This document shows positions 1 to 12,161 of a stretch of DNA of 64,000 nucleotides, piece after piece. Below the pieces are notes generated by a model. That model saw only the letters and a program-made list of their open reading frames with translations. It made no database searches and was not told the DNA's origin. Position 1 is the stretch's first letter, and every line of letters starts with the position of its first letter. The stretch is from Sapria himalayana. Lineage: Eukaryota > Streptophyta > Magnoliopsida > Malpighiales > Rafflesiaceae. Position numbers and translations under genes: made by a program. Where the stretch lies: positions 402,102 through 466,101 of the forward strand of contig JAREIK010001479.1 of NCBI GenBank assembly GCA_029783825.1. Reading direction: 5' to 3'.

Positions 1-2202
1 ATAAAAACATTAGCAATGTGCCATGAATAATTGAAAATATAAATAGAAATATTTATAACCATAATAAAAAAAAGATACCAACAAACTATAGCATCAAAAT
101 CACCCAAACCATGATAAAGAAGTTCACCCACTTAATACCAACATGCCCAAAAAATGGATAACAATTTTTTCATTTCACATATATGGTAATAAAAAAAGTA
201 TAGATATAATTATGTTTAAATAGTTTATGTATACTTTTTTTATAGTTATATATATATAGTTATGTTTAAACACACTATATTTAAGCAAACTTATATTTAT
301 GTATACTATTTTTGTATACAATATGTAGTTAATTATATTGAAAAATTTTTTAATTCGACATGCCTACTGTGTGCCATCAAAATCTACACAATGACAACAC
401 ATTATATCACAAATGCATGAAATATGTATACGATTAAGTATATATACACAATCCATGAACATCACGGTGAATAAAGGAGAAGAATTTCGGAAATATTAAA
501 ACTTAAGTTTAATCAAGTTAATTGATGAAGAATAAATGTATAAAACATACCTCAAATCAAATAAAAATTAAAACTTAAACCTCGAAATCGAATATATGTT
601 GAAGCGTCGGTGTCGAGGGATGGATGGCCTTCTGCGGAGGTTCGCATCACTTAAGCGTCGTTGTCGAAGAAGATAATAGGTGTCGAAGAATATAATCAAA
701 TTTTTTATATTTTTAATTATTATAACATTAAATAATATATATATATAAAGACTAATTAATTTTATTCACTATAAATATTTATTTGAACAAAATTAATGTG
801 CATGTTGCAAGGTACAAATTAAAAATAAAAACATTACAATTTTTTATTATAATATTAATATAAACAATAAATATATAAACAATAAAAAAAATATGATTAG
901 CCTTATAAAAAAAATCAAATAGGTACAAAATTAACAAACTTCATGTAATAAGACATAAATGAAAAGATAATTTGTCTTCTAGTCACTCGCCTAAGAGTTA
1001 TAAAATACTATTAATGTTAAAAAAATATATAAAAATTTATATTTTATCGTTTTAAATTTTTAAGAATTCGTATTAATTTATACAAAGATAATATGAAATA
1101 ATTTTAAAGGCATAAAATTTCATATTATTTGATATTATTAATTATTTTAAAAATTCAATAAATTACTTAAAGTGAGAAGATAATTAAAATAAGTTATATT
1201 TATTAAGTTAATAAAAACTTAATGCTAAAAGCTAATAGTCAAAAAATTACTCAATTGCTTAATTCATATACAATTTTTAAGAGCAAACATCTATGTATTT
1301 ATTTATAAATATTAATTTATTGTCTTTTAACTTTATTATAAAAATTATATTTATATTATATTTCAAGATTTTCAAATATTGTATTATTTATTTATTTAAA
1401 AGTTTTCTATGATACTAATTTTTTTACTTATAATAATATTACTTTTTACTAGTTTATTCGTCAATTCAGATAATTTATAAAAAAATTTTTATTTTATTAT
1501 ACAATGAATTAATTTATATTTATATTAATAGAAATTTTAATATATGTTAATTTAATTTTTAAAATAAAAAAAAATTATCATACTTATTGAATTTATTATT
1601 TAATGTTACTTTAATACAAATTTTTAAGCTTCTTATTTTAAAATTTTATAAAATTTTTTTGTATAATTTTATAAAAAATTAATACATCATAAAAATAGTT
1701 AATTTAGTCCTTATTAGTATATATAATTGTTTTTTGTATTTGGATATTTTTTAAATTATTATTTATAATATAATTTTTTTATGATTTTACGAGGAGAATG
1801 TATGTTTCAAGGATTGCTCATATATAGAATATTAACATACACTTAATAAACAAAATTAACTAAAATATTAAAACTAATAAAAAATAAAAAAAATTATATA
1901 AATAAATATTGGCTAGAGAAATGTCGTCGCTAAATTAACATTAGTCAACCATAGTGAAATTTGTATCTATTTACATAATGCATGAGATATGTCTATAAAC
2001 TTCATAATGGTCCTTTTTTGCAAAATTCTTAATTTGTTTATAACATATATTTGATGAAAGAAATTGTACCTACAAAATGATAGAGAATAAATTCATACAT
2101 ATATAATATTGCACGTAAATATTTATAACCAATAATGAAAAGTAATATATTGACAAATTTTTAAAACCAATTTACAAAATCTTTTTCAAGCTTTACATAA
2201 AT
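1..2202. other. AT-rich gene-free stretch
   Basis: I see no coding region. The stretch is extremely AT-rich with short TA runs. A small GC-richer patch at about 600-690 has repeated GTCG words (GAAGCGTCGG, GCGTCGTTG, GTGTCGAAG) and may be an old transposon end. A GTCGTCGCTAA word at 1923-1933 resembles the CGTCGCTA motifs at 10111-10292 and may be a subterminal motif of the CACTA remnant between them. Confidence 0.6.
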
Positions 2203-2207
2203 TGAAG

Positions 2208-2703
2208 TGTTGGGTAATCACGCTTCCACGGGTAGTGAGATTAAGAACAGAAAATACAGAAACAACACAGAAACGAGCAATATATATATACCAATCCACA
2301 AACATCCACGACAGAATCAAAACGAGAAAAAACAACACAGCAAATAACGTGGCTCGCTAGTCGCTCAGTACGACTAACTACCTCCACCAGAAAATGCTTA
2401 TGCGTTACAGATTAAAACCAAGAAATGTATGTCTTACAGTATGCAGCACGGCAGTCGCGAAAAATCGCGCGGAGAGAGAGGAGAAGAGACGATGAATAGT
2501 TCAACCGGGTCAAAAAAACAGCCACCCAAAAAATAAATACAAATGTTTTTATACAGAAAATAAACAGCCGGTTCATTTAACCGGAGCGGGACCTCTATTA
2601 TTGTGCTACTGCTGCATCCCCAAGCTTTTAATATTTCATTTCCTGCACTTACATAAAAATATTAAAATAGATTATTAAGTTAAAACAAATTACATATACA
2701 GCA
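2208..2703. mobile_element. candidate solo LTR
   Basis: A 496-bp block starts TGTTGGG and ends ACAGCA (the TG..CA rule). It is flanked by the 5-bp direct repeat TGAAG at 2203-2207 and 2704-2708, as expected for an LTR retrotransposon. Its centre (2340-2620) is clearly more GC-rich than its surroundings. There is no internal retroelement domain and no second LTR, so a solo LTR is the simplest reading. The 5-bp repeat could be chance, and the exact 3' end is less sure than the 5' end. Confidence 0.4.
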
Positions 2704-2729
2704 TGAAGCGTCATCAATATAAGATTATC

Positions 2730-3948
2730 ATTGCCTTAATTTCTTAGTTTATATTATTCAAAACCAACATTAAAGGTATTTAAAGTGCTATATAGCATAC
2801 AATGACAAATAAATAAGAATATAAAATTATTATAAATCATACTCAATATAATGTGTAACTTCTTCAGAGTTAACAAAATGTATGTGTGCACAGCATGATA
2901 CTCTAGGTCATCAAAAAAATATCTTGATGTTGCTCTACCATACAATCAACCCACTTTTTTAAAAATAGAAAGCATATTATTTTCTTTTGATCCATCTCCT
3001 ATACATTTATAACTAATTTATTATGCTGATTATACAATTATGACTGAAAATAATGTGCACAAAATGCTAAAGCCTCTTCAACCAAGTAGGCATTACATAT
3101 CAATTCTTTAACTTTGGCTTTATTTCGAATATTATTTATTAATGAGGATGTTATTTTGTAAATGCTCTATTTCTTCATTTCTTATGATATTACAAGTGAG
3201 ACTCTTAAAAAATATTTATTTCAGTCAATGCTTCCCAAACATTTTGTGGAAGTAATTCATAGAATACTATGGGTATTAGCCTATGCATGAACACATAAAA
3301 GTCAATTTTTTATCCCAAATAACTTATGCTTCTTCATATCTACACATCTTTCCATGTTATATCCATATCCATCATGAAACCTAAGCTCCATTAGCCATTT
3401 GCACAAAACTTATTTTGTATACTTTTCAAGATTATAAGAAGTATTAGAGAATTTATTCATTGATTCGTCCATATGTAAATTTGGACATGAACATAACTCT
3501 TTCCAATTTTTTTGATTTGGTATTATCTTTTTTTTCCTTTAACATTCATGATAGAATTAAAAATATTATCAAAAAAAATTTTCTTAATGTGTATCACATC
3601 TATGTTGTGTCTAATTAGATTGGTTTTCCAATATGGAAAATCATAAAAGATAATTTTGTTCTTTCAACTATAGTGATAATTCTTTAAAATTTATGTATTA
3701 ATTTAATATGTATCAAAATCCATAATCTTTTTGAATACTTATCTTTCAATTACATTTAATATTTTGTTACCAAACTTCAAATATGATGAACCTTTAACGA
3801 CTTTATGGCATTTTATAAATGTGTCAATATTCATCTGAAATAGATGTTTCACATGTAAAAACTTACTATTATTATCAAACTAAGAAGTCTTCCTCCTTTA
3901 CTAGGATAAAATACATCTGAGCCCTCCACAAAATATCATATGTTTCAA
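2730..3948 (-). pseudogene. CACTA (En/Spm) TNP2 transposase remnant, C-terminal part
   Basis: Read on the minus strand, this contains degenerate but recognisable blocks of the TNP2 (transposase_21) family. In protein order they are: PYWKTNLIRHNIDVIHIKK near 3640-3560 (family: PYW..NL.RHNLDVMHIEKN); FDNIFNSIMNVKG; FHDGYGYNMERCVDMKKHKLFG near 3400-3310; P..VWEALTEI-like near 3240; and CNAYLVEEALAFCAHYF near 3090-3050. Several stops and frameshifts break it, so it is dead. The N-terminal half continues at 7707-8471 beyond an inserted hAT element. TNP2 is the cut-and-paste transposase of CACTA elements. The end nearest 2730 is approximate. Confidence 0.8.
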
Positions 3949-6900
3949 TAGAGGTGGCAAGTGGACTGGGCAACTCGAGGCATGGCCAGACTGAGTTAGG
4001 CCTAGCCCAGCACGACATGGTCCAAAATTGTGCCTGGACTCATCTCGTATTGGGCTACGGGGTGCCAGGCCTCATGTTGGGCTAGGCAGTCCTGACTGCT
4101 TGGCTCATAGGCAAGATCCAAAGGTACAGTCGGCTACCATGCCCCTGAACTTGGATTGTGCCCAACATGCTCGCTTGTATATATAAAAAATTATTAAAAA
4201 AACCACCCTTTTTACATGGGGTGGTTTTTTTTAAATAACCACCATGTGTTTGGTTGAGGACATTTGCATGGGACAATCCAGGCCCACATGGCACATGCCT
4301 CCCCTACCTCAAGCTGAGCCCGAGCCATGAGCCTGAGTTAAGCACCCATCACCCAAACCTTCTGGAACCAAGGGTGGCATAACGATTAACCCTCTAGTGA
4401 TCAAAAAAATAAAAAAATAAAAATAAAAATGAGATGCATCTAGCCATTAGATGCATTCCCAACGACTATGATAGAATACCTAATGTCTGTCGGGTTTCTT
4501 CCCTAGATAATCATTAAAAAATACAAAAAAATATAAAAAAATATATTTTTAAAATTCTTTTTGTAATCTATATATATTCTATCTCATATCTCTCAATCTC
4601 ACACTCATAATTTTTCACTCTTTTCTCTATCTCAATTCTCAATCCTCTCTCTCTCTCTCTCTCTCTCATCTTGCTTACCCTCATTTTTTCTCTTGCTTCG
4701 GAGTTGGAGTTTGGCTTTGCTCTCGCCTCTTGGGTGTGAATAGCGGACTAAGGTGCGGCCTCGGATAATCGGACTTAGAATTTGGCATTCCATAAATAGC
4801 CAAACAGATATTATTTTGTAAATTTCATTTAGTTTTTTAGTTTTATTTTTTATTAATAATTTAATATAAATATAATATAATTTTTTTTAATTTATAAAAT
4901 ATAATTCACAATATAATTTACAATATAATTAATAAACTAAAAAGAATAAAAAATGATAAATAGTGAATTTAATGGTAACGAGATTAACATTAACATAAAT
5001 ATAGATATTTTTAATATTTATAATCTACGAAAAGGTACAAGGTCAAGACTATGTTTTATTTCATGACTTTGACCCAAACTCAAACATCTAAAAAACAAAA
5101 AAACGATAAGAACATATATAGTTTGGACTCAATTTAACATTATGGAAAATAAAAATTCCATGGACGTCGTTGAAAAATTAGCACAATGCAAGTATTGCAA
5201 GAAAAATATATATTTTTAGGAATACATGTGAGACCGGGCACCTAAAGAGACATGCCAAATATTGTACCAAAAAACATGGTGCATTAGATCCTAAGCAAAC
5301 CTAACTAATTAGTAAGGTCTTTGAGGTTGGATCTAGTTTGGCTTATATATTGACCCTCTTCATATATTGTGGTGAGTTAGGAAGAGAAGACATGGCCAAA
5401 TTGATCTCATAAAGGGTCTTCCGATTAGATTTTCAGAGGATCAAAAGGTTAGTAGTATCAAAAGGTTGGATTTTTTTATCTACATCTAGGAATGATATAC
5501 TAAAATACTATAAGTTAGAAAAAACATAATAATTAATGAATTTAGAAAATATAGTGACATGATGTCAATGACATCAGATATCCGGACTTGTCATGATGAT
5601 GTAACTCATGCATACCTCACCATCCACTATGTACATTCTAAATAGATACTAAATAAAAAAATATTAGGATTTTCATAGATTCTCAATTCTTATGATGATC
5701 CAGCTTTATATGAGTGTATGATAAGAATTTCTAGAGTATATAACCTTCAAAATAAAATATATAGAATCACATTTGATAATGTATCTAATAATGGACTAGC
5801 CATTAATATATTTATTAGAACCATTAGAAATGGACCATTAGAAAACAAAATTCATGATAGATGCATGTGTCACATCATTAATTTGATAGTACAAGTCGGG
5901 TTGAATGTTATTTTCTCCCAATTTTATACAAAATATGTAACTAACTAAAATATTTGTGGAGACCTAATAGTCAATAGGCATTTGGTAATCTCTATTAGTC
6001 TGTGGATCTAAAGAAGAAGATATTCTAAATGGATGTGAGACATTATTAGAATTATACATACATAATATTGGAATCATATATTAGATACAAACATGTGATA
6101 TCTAACTACAACAATAGTAAGAGTAATGAACTTATTATTGACGACATAGATTAAGATATAAGAATTTCATTTATGAAATTCTTAAAGATTTTTTATAATA
6201 TGACAAACATGTATTTGTCAGTTTATACCCCCACCACTTGTATTGCACTCAGGTGCATATACAATATTAGTGGCATGTTTAGGAAGTTTAGAGATGACCT
6301 AACATTTTGTGACATGGCTGTTGAGATGGAAACTAAGTACTTAAAGTACTAGTCCACCATTCTATGTCTTTATTGTTTTGCTTCCTTTAAGGACCCTAGA
6401 TTAAGGTGGAATGGGTAAAAAATATTTTGACATACGTATCCTGGTACATGAACTAGGAATACTTACTTGAAGGGTTTATTCACGAGAAGTTAACTGAGTT
6501 ATTTACATACTACGACACTAGGTTGGTAGTAGTTATAGCCAAAGTCATGCTCCAAGTATGAACATGGATACATTTTCCGGAGATGACTTCTCCATTCAGT
6601 TAGCGAGGGGGAAATGACAAACATACCATCGAATAGGAGTGAGCTATCTCAGTATTTAAATACTGATTAATATTTAATTCTATCACATGACAATAACACT
6701 AACCTTATTATTTTATAATAGTTAAAATCATATGAGTCCACCTATCTCATGCTATTTAAGATGATATGGAATCTGCTGACTCCTTCAGTGTCGTGTCGAG
6801 CATAGCATTGGAGTCTACTTTTTCTTTTGTAGTCAATATTATTTCGAATAAGATATTGAAACAATGGATAGATATCATTAAGGTAATAGCATGCATGAAG

Positions 6901-7706
6901 GATTGAAAGGGTTTGAGGTTGGGAATTATAATTGAGATTGTACTGGAATAAGAGTAGATGAGTTGTTGATAGATGATGACTCATATGACTTTGAAGATAT
7001 TGAGCTCACATCTAGTGATATCATCAGACACTTACGTGATGATGATAAATTACATGCTCATATCGATTGGCATTGAGAATGTGACATTGTGCTTACATTA
7101 TTATTTTGTATCAATTGAGATTGTTGATTTTTATTTTATATTATTATTATGAGTTGTGACTTTGTGTTAATTTATTTATTTTTCGATTGAATGATGAAAT
7201 TTAGGATGAATGTGTTTTTTGATATTTTTGATCAAGTATTATACTTTATCATTTGTGTTAATAGATTTAATTTTTGTGATTTATTATATATGTAAAATAA
7301 ATAAATAATGTAATGTCGATATGTTTTATGTCATAATTAATCCATATTTTGAATTTAATATATGAAATTTGAAAAAAAATTAAAATAATTAATCCACAAT
7401 TCCACAACTGCAACCAATGGCCAAAAAGGAAATATCCGAGCTATGCGAGGCTAGGACCTAGGTCTAGGTGAGTTGGAATAATGGGGCTTGAACTAGTTCA
7501 GCTTGGCATGGCCCGACATGAATTTGGCTAACCTTGGGTCGGTCATGCCATGTTGAGCCAGCCCAAATCTAGTTAGCCTCTGGCTGATCGTGCCATGTTG
7601 GGTCAACAATCTTTGAGCCATGTTGTTCCTGGCACGACATGCTGGCCCAACTAGGCAACCAAAATTAGGGTCATGCTGGCATAGAACGACCCATTTGACA
7701 CCTCTA
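3949..7706 (+). mobile_element. hAT family A element, coding-size copy, nested in the CACTA transposase
   Basis: It starts TAGAGGTGGCAA and ends TTGACACCTCTA, giving terminal inverted repeats. It is flanked by an 8-bp target duplication with one mismatch, TGTTTCAA (3941-3948) and TATTTCAA (7707-7714), as expected for hAT. Both ends are GC-rich (about 3955-4380 and 7430-7700) with many GGCA/TGCC words, while the interior is AT-rich. It interrupts a CACTA TNP2 pseudogene whose reading resumes on the other side, so it inserted later. The transposase inside is decayed (see 5160-7075). The pyrimidine run CTCTCTCT at 4648-4670 sits in its 5' leader. Confidence 0.85.
5160..7075 (+). pseudogene. hAT family A transposase remnant
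   Basis: A BED-type zinc finger begins at about 5180 (AQCKYCKK, then GHLKRHAKYCTKK in a shifted frame). Next come the catalytic-core blocks SVMTSDI.TCHDD near 5560 and ITFDNVSNNGLAINIF (5768-5815), followed by DRCMCHIINLIVQ. IALRCIYNISGMFRKF and MAVEMETKYLK lie near 6240-6350. The C-terminal hAT dimerisation region is near 6640-6900 (LSQYLNTD, then WLKSYEST). An acidic tail ends near 7075. Stops and frameshifts are frequent, so it is inactive. hAT transposases use the C-terminal region for dimerisation and the BED finger for binding the element ends. Confidence 0.8.
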
Positions 7707-8471
7707 TATTTCAATACTATCCTCCCACAAAAATTTTAGCTCTACTATTGGAGGATGCATGAAAACATTTTATTTGTCTTTTGGATTTCTTGGACCGAGC
7801 ATGATACACAAATACATGTAATTATCTTTTATGCACATCTATGATGATAAATTATAAGGTATGGTAATAAATAGCCATGAGGGGTATTATTGTCCTATTT
7901 GTCTAAATGGCTTGAAATCTATCTATGTATAGCACTAATTAAACATTTGACTTTCAACCATAAAAGATGGATGATAATCATCAAAATATTTTTGAGAAGA
8001 AGAATATGCACTTATTACTAACTCGCGCCATTAAGAGTCAATAAAAAATAATACAATTTTTTTTGTGAGGAATATTTATTTTTTATCTTTTACATGTTGT
8101 ATGTCTTTTATATCGAGGATAATTAAAGAAATTACATTTACTTCATTGTCTATGTCCTAGTATATCATATAGCCATTAATACAATAATATATTTTTTCTA
8201 CTAGCAAATCCAAACTTCATATTAACTTCTTTGTTCTGTAAAAATTATTTGTCGTGATGTTATACTTTAGTAATAATTAAGATAACAACAAACATATTTC
8301 ATCATAACATCTTTCTAAAAAATGATATTTTGCTTTTAAATTTAAGAGTCTTACAACCATAGATAACTTTGAGTGGCCATATGAATTACCTGTCAAAATA
8401 TTTTCTTTTGAAGCCTTCATCATTTTATAATTTTTTTTTTGCTGATGATATTGGGATATTATCAATGACAT
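7707..8471 (-). pseudogene. CACTA TNP2 transposase remnant, N-terminal part
   Basis: Minus-strand reading starts near 8471 with an open stretch to 8277. It contains HSKLSMVVRLLNLKAKY and ERCYDEICLLL, the family's N-terminal block (HSKLS..VRLLNLKAK..W...F.ELL.LL). Further down are YEAKKLI-like and INGCMIYW-like words near 8230-8150, YFDDYHPSF near 7990, and the IPYNL..W.C..LGPRNPKDK region near 7870-7770. It ends at the hAT target duplication and continues at 3948. Multiple frameshifts and stops show it is dead. In CACTA elements this protein acts with a TNPA-like partner, which I did not find. Confidence 0.75.
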
Positions 8472-10040
8472 TCGAATTTAATGGACCAATAACATATTCA
8501 TAATTGCTTAGTTATTTTTGGCACCACTAATTTCTAATGTTTATACCAAATATAAAAGTCTCTAATAATCTATTCTTTGCAAGATGATATTGTACTATGT
8601 CCACATCTTGGAAACTCTGAATTCATACTATTACATGGACATCTTATTTTCATTTCATCCATAAATTCATGTTATTTTTCAGTAAATTCAATAAACTCAT
8701 TAATCCCATCTACAAACTCATTAGTCAAAAACCTATCTTTTAGTCTTATATTCATCCATTGATAATTAGGTTATATAATATTTTCTATTCCTATAACACA
8801 TAACACAAACATGTCTTGAATTATAATAAAATAAATAGAGATCTATTTGTAATAAACATGAAGTAATATTTTTACCACATCATATAAATCTAACAAATAA
8901 GTTGTAGTAGACTCATTATTAGATAATTTTGAATTAAAATTAGATATTTATCAAAAGATATAAGTTGTAATTTTGTCATTTACATAAAACTAAATATTTG
9001 ATATTTATTTAATGGTTAAAATTGCATTGATAAAGAAAAAAAAAATTTGTGATGCCATAATTCTTTATTTCTAAATTAATAATAAGTACTAAATACTTAG
9101 ACAAATACATTGTGTAATAGAAATAATAAATAAATTATCAATGTTAATGCATTACAATTTGTCAATAAAAAAATATAAAAAATATTAATAAATTAATGGG
9201 AAAACCATCAAATCTATATGAAGCATGTAGTATACATAGTGATATACCATATGTAACATGTAATATATTTTTTATAATATTAAATAAAGGCATAAATTAT
9301 ATATTTTATTTTACACTTAGTAAAATATAGATCAAGCGACTATATATATTTTTAAATGAGCTTATATTTTTTTTTATTTTACTATTATTCTTTATGTTTC
9401 ATCTTTCCAATTGCATGCCCTCATAATTTTTTATGATTTTTATTGTTATTACAAATAAATTTTTAGTTTTTTATAATAATTAAAAATTATTTATTGTTAA
9501 GGCTGCACAATTACTGAGTTTTTCTTTTAAAAATTATTAAATTTAAATGTAATCATAACAAGGAAACAAAATGCAAATTAACTATAATGATCATAATAAT
9601 AGGTCAATAATAAAATACATAAATAATTCATACCTCAATTAGGTAACACAAAAATTTAACATATCCAAGTATGATAATAAAATTTAAAATCTATAATTTA
9701 TCAATTAGAATTATAATTATTCAACAAAACAATAAAAAAAAACTTAATATGAATGTTAAAAATGATAACAAATTAAATATAACATCAAAACGCACAAATA
9801 TAGCTATTCCCAAATACAATTCATATGGGATAAAATGAAAATCATATTTTCTTATCTCAATTATGGATGAAATGTGAGTTGATCAATATTCGAAGGATAT
9901 GTAATCCACAAAAAATTCAGATTAAATCAAAATCAAAATTAAAAATTTTCTAAACCCTAAGTATGTTTAAAGTTTCGAATTATTATTCAATAAATTAATG
10001 ATCAAAATGTAGCAACGAAAATTAATTCAATTACTATAGC
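8472..10040. other. AT-rich stretch without gene
   Basis: No coding region or domain was recognised. It lies between the CACTA transposase start and the CGTCGCTA motif block, so it is probably the 5' part of the CACTA element, which normally holds leader and subterminal repeats. That is inference from position only. Confidence 0.5.
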
Positions 10041-10110
10041 AATGAAATAAATTTCTATTGCTAAATTCTATTTAATAATATAATGACGGATAAGCATGTC
10101 ATTTCTTATT

Positions 10111-10292
10111 TAGCGACGTAAATTATTTCCGTCGCTAAATGTAAAAATTAATTCACATTCTATTTCTAAGAATATATTGATACATAAGTTTTCATCTCTA
10201 AATGCCATGCAAGCGTATCTACATTCTACTTCGCATTACAATTAGTGATAGAATAAAAAACTCAAAAAAATTCGTCGCTAATTAGCGACGAA
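10111..10292. repeat. CGTCGCTA inverted motifs, candidate CACTA subterminal repeats
   Basis: TAGCGACG (10111-10118) and CGTCGCTA (10130-10137) form an inverted pair. A perfect 22-bp palindrome at 10271-10292 is built from the same word (arms TTCGTCGCTAA / TTAGCGACGAA). A GTCGTCGCTAA word also occurs at 1923-1933, on the far side of the TNP2 remnant. Inverted short motifs near the ends are typical of CACTA subterminal regions. No CACTA terminus or 3-bp target duplication could be fixed, so the outer border is unknown. Confidence 0.4.
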
Positions 10293-10429
10293 TTTTTTTT
10301 TGTTTCTAATTTTTTCTTATTTTGTCATTTCTATTTTTATTTTATTTCAAAAGAATGTTCCTAATTTTAGAAATGGAATTAGACATTTTTTAATTGCATT
10401 TCTAATTGATTCTTTTCTTGAAGGGCGCG

Positions 10430-10446
10430 CACACACACACACACAT
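10430..10446. repeat. CA microsatellite
   Basis: A short (AC)n run just downstream of GGGCGCG, in AT-rich sequence upstream of the CLF exons. Confidence 0.9.
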
Positions 10447-10799
10447 GTATATATGTATTTAACATGCATATGATTATATATGATTATGGGTACATTTAAA
10501 AACACATATATGATTTTATATATGTTTATACACATTTATGAATTCGTTTATGTGTATACACTTATATATTAATCAATGTATATAATATTTTTTTAAGTGA
10601 ACAACTTTTTGATGACAATTTTGTGAACAATATTTTATGAAAAATACTCTTTTATGAATGCTATATACTTGAAAATACATATAACTATATACATAACTTT
10701 TGTTTTGAGGTTTCTATGAGTTTTAATTTTTAAAAATTCACAAATACTTGTAAATACATATAATTGTAAACATAACATTGTTTTCAAAAACAGTTATAT

Positions 10800-11119
10800 T
10801 TATTATTATTTTTTAAATAACGGTGTGGAGGAGTAACAAGCAAGGAATAAGGAAAGGTACTTACGAGTTTTAAATTTTTAGAGGATTAAAAAATAATTAA
10901 CTTTTATTGAGGTACTTTTTTTTTAAAATTTTAAGGGAAAGGAATTTTTATTATATATTTTTTAAATAGGGCACATTTTCAAAATTTTTTTAAAAATATA
11001 GCCGTATCATATGAAGTGATAGTGTCAAGTGAATCTTCAGGCAGCGACGGTTCAAACGTGATTGGAATTCGGAAGCCGGAAGGCTAGATGCACGTGCTGG
11101 TCATCAATCAGGATTAGCC
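10800..11119 (+). promoter_or_regulatory. presumed promoter/5' leader of the CLF-like gene
   Basis: This is the sequence immediately upstream of the chosen start codon. It has a TATA-like TTATATATTTTTTAAATA stretch around 10950-10970 and becomes more GC-balanced from about 11035. The frame of exon 1 is open back to a TGA at 11030-11032 without another ATG, so an additional upstream exon cannot be excluded. No transcription start can be seen directly. Confidence 0.3.
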
Positions 11120-11227
11120 ATGGAAAACGAGAACACCCAAGGAGTTTTTATGTCAACAACAGATGTTTTCAATGTTATTGAGTCTCTAAAGAAACAAGTT
11201 GCTGTGGATCGGTGTGTCAAAATAAAG
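11120..11227 (+). CDS. CLF: CLF-type histone H3K27 methyltransferase, exon 1 (N-terminus)
   Basis: This exon encodes 36 residues of an Enhancer-of-zeste homologue, the catalytic subunit of Polycomb repressive complex 2 in the nucleus. The chosen ATG has a very good context (GCCATGG) and is the first in-frame ATG after the upstream TGA. Its key segment, FNVIESLKKQVAVDRC, matches the conserved helix near the N-terminus of plant CLF/EZ1 proteins. By analogy with EZH2, this helix contacts the WD40 subunit (EED, FIE in plants). The exon ends KIK at an AAG|GTACC donor in phase 0 and joins KKVEYNNRKL of exon 2 without changing frame. Plant relatives often have a longer N-terminus of low conservation, so the start is less sure than the exon. 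Confidence 0.8.
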
Positions 11228-11380
11228 GTACCTTTTTTATGATTCGATTATTATCGTTTAAATGGCTTTCATATTGTTTAATCATAGTACCTTTTTGCGA
11301 CTCGATTATTATTGTTTAAATGGCTTTCATTTTGTTTAATCATCGTGGTGTACTGATTATAGTTTATGATACATTTTCAG
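11228..11380 (+). repeat. CLF intron 1, made of a ~59-bp tandem duplication
   Basis: Phase-0 intron of 153 bp, from donor GTACC at 11228 to acceptor ATTTTCAG ending at 11380. Most of it is two diverged direct copies: 11228-11286 and about 11287-11345. Each begins GTACCTTTTT and contains CGATTATTAT and GTTTAAATGGCTTTCAT. The duplication also copied the GTACC donor-like word, at 11287. Confidence 0.8.
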
Positions 11381-11703
11381 AAAAAGGTTGAATATAATAA
11401 TCGAAAATTAGCTGGTCAAACAAATTATCTTTATAACTTATCGAGTGAAAGAAGCAATGGCCAGGCTAATGCTAATGATGCCAAAGTAGATTTATTGCTC
11501 TTGCGGCAAGAAGATGCTGGTGTTACTTGCTGTGATATTGATGTAAATAATAGAGACGCTGAGACCAATAGCTCCCAAGAAGAAGGTTGTGGTTCTGCTT
11601 TTTTTCATGGATGCTGTATTATGATAAAGAACCCAATTCGCCCTATCAAGCTTCCCGAAGTGAAAAGGCTGCCACCTTATACAAGTTGGATCTTTTTGGA
11701 CAG
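11381..11703 (+). CDS. CLF: CLF-type histone H3K27 methyltransferase, exon 2
   Basis: 323 bp, open throughout, encoding 107 full codons plus two bases. It begins KKVEYNNRKLAGQTNYLY, which completes the N-terminal FIE/EED-binding helix. A poorly conserved Ser/Asn/Asp-rich stretch follows. It ends with the strongly conserved block RPIKLPEVKRLPPYT, then SWIFLDR; most relatives have TTWIFLDR, so T-to-S is a mild change. The donor CAG|GTTTGT leaves two bases (AG) that join the first base of exon 3 to make Arg, exactly as in FLDRNQRMTE of the family. The open frame, intact splice sites and family-like positions argue for a functional gene rather than a retrocopy. The RPIKLPE and PPYT wording fits CLF better than SWN. 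Confidence 0.92.
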
Positions 11704-12161
11704 GTTTGTTTTAATTACGGTCAGAATTCCTTTTGTTCTAATAACTGAATCGGAATTACATCATTTTTAACAAGAACAATCTGATCTCGGGATACAATTT
11801 CCTAAAACCAATATTGAACCCCACATCATATAATAATGGACGAAATTATAGCCAATAGATGGAGATGATGATCATATCAAGTGCACAATATGTTTATTTT
11901 AGTATGAGATTTGAGAGATATTAATAATTTGATAGTCTTATTCCATAAAAAATTATTATTAGATGAAAATATTATGTCTGATGAGTCTCGAACATTAAAC
12001 TTACTATTTTAGATGAAAATATATATCATTATATCAAGACATGATCTCTAATTAATATATGTACATAAGAAATTTTCAAGTTTTTAATTATTATAGTATT
12101 ATTTTCATATAAATATATTTAACTTTATAGTTTTATAAGATATAATATATTAGTATTTATG

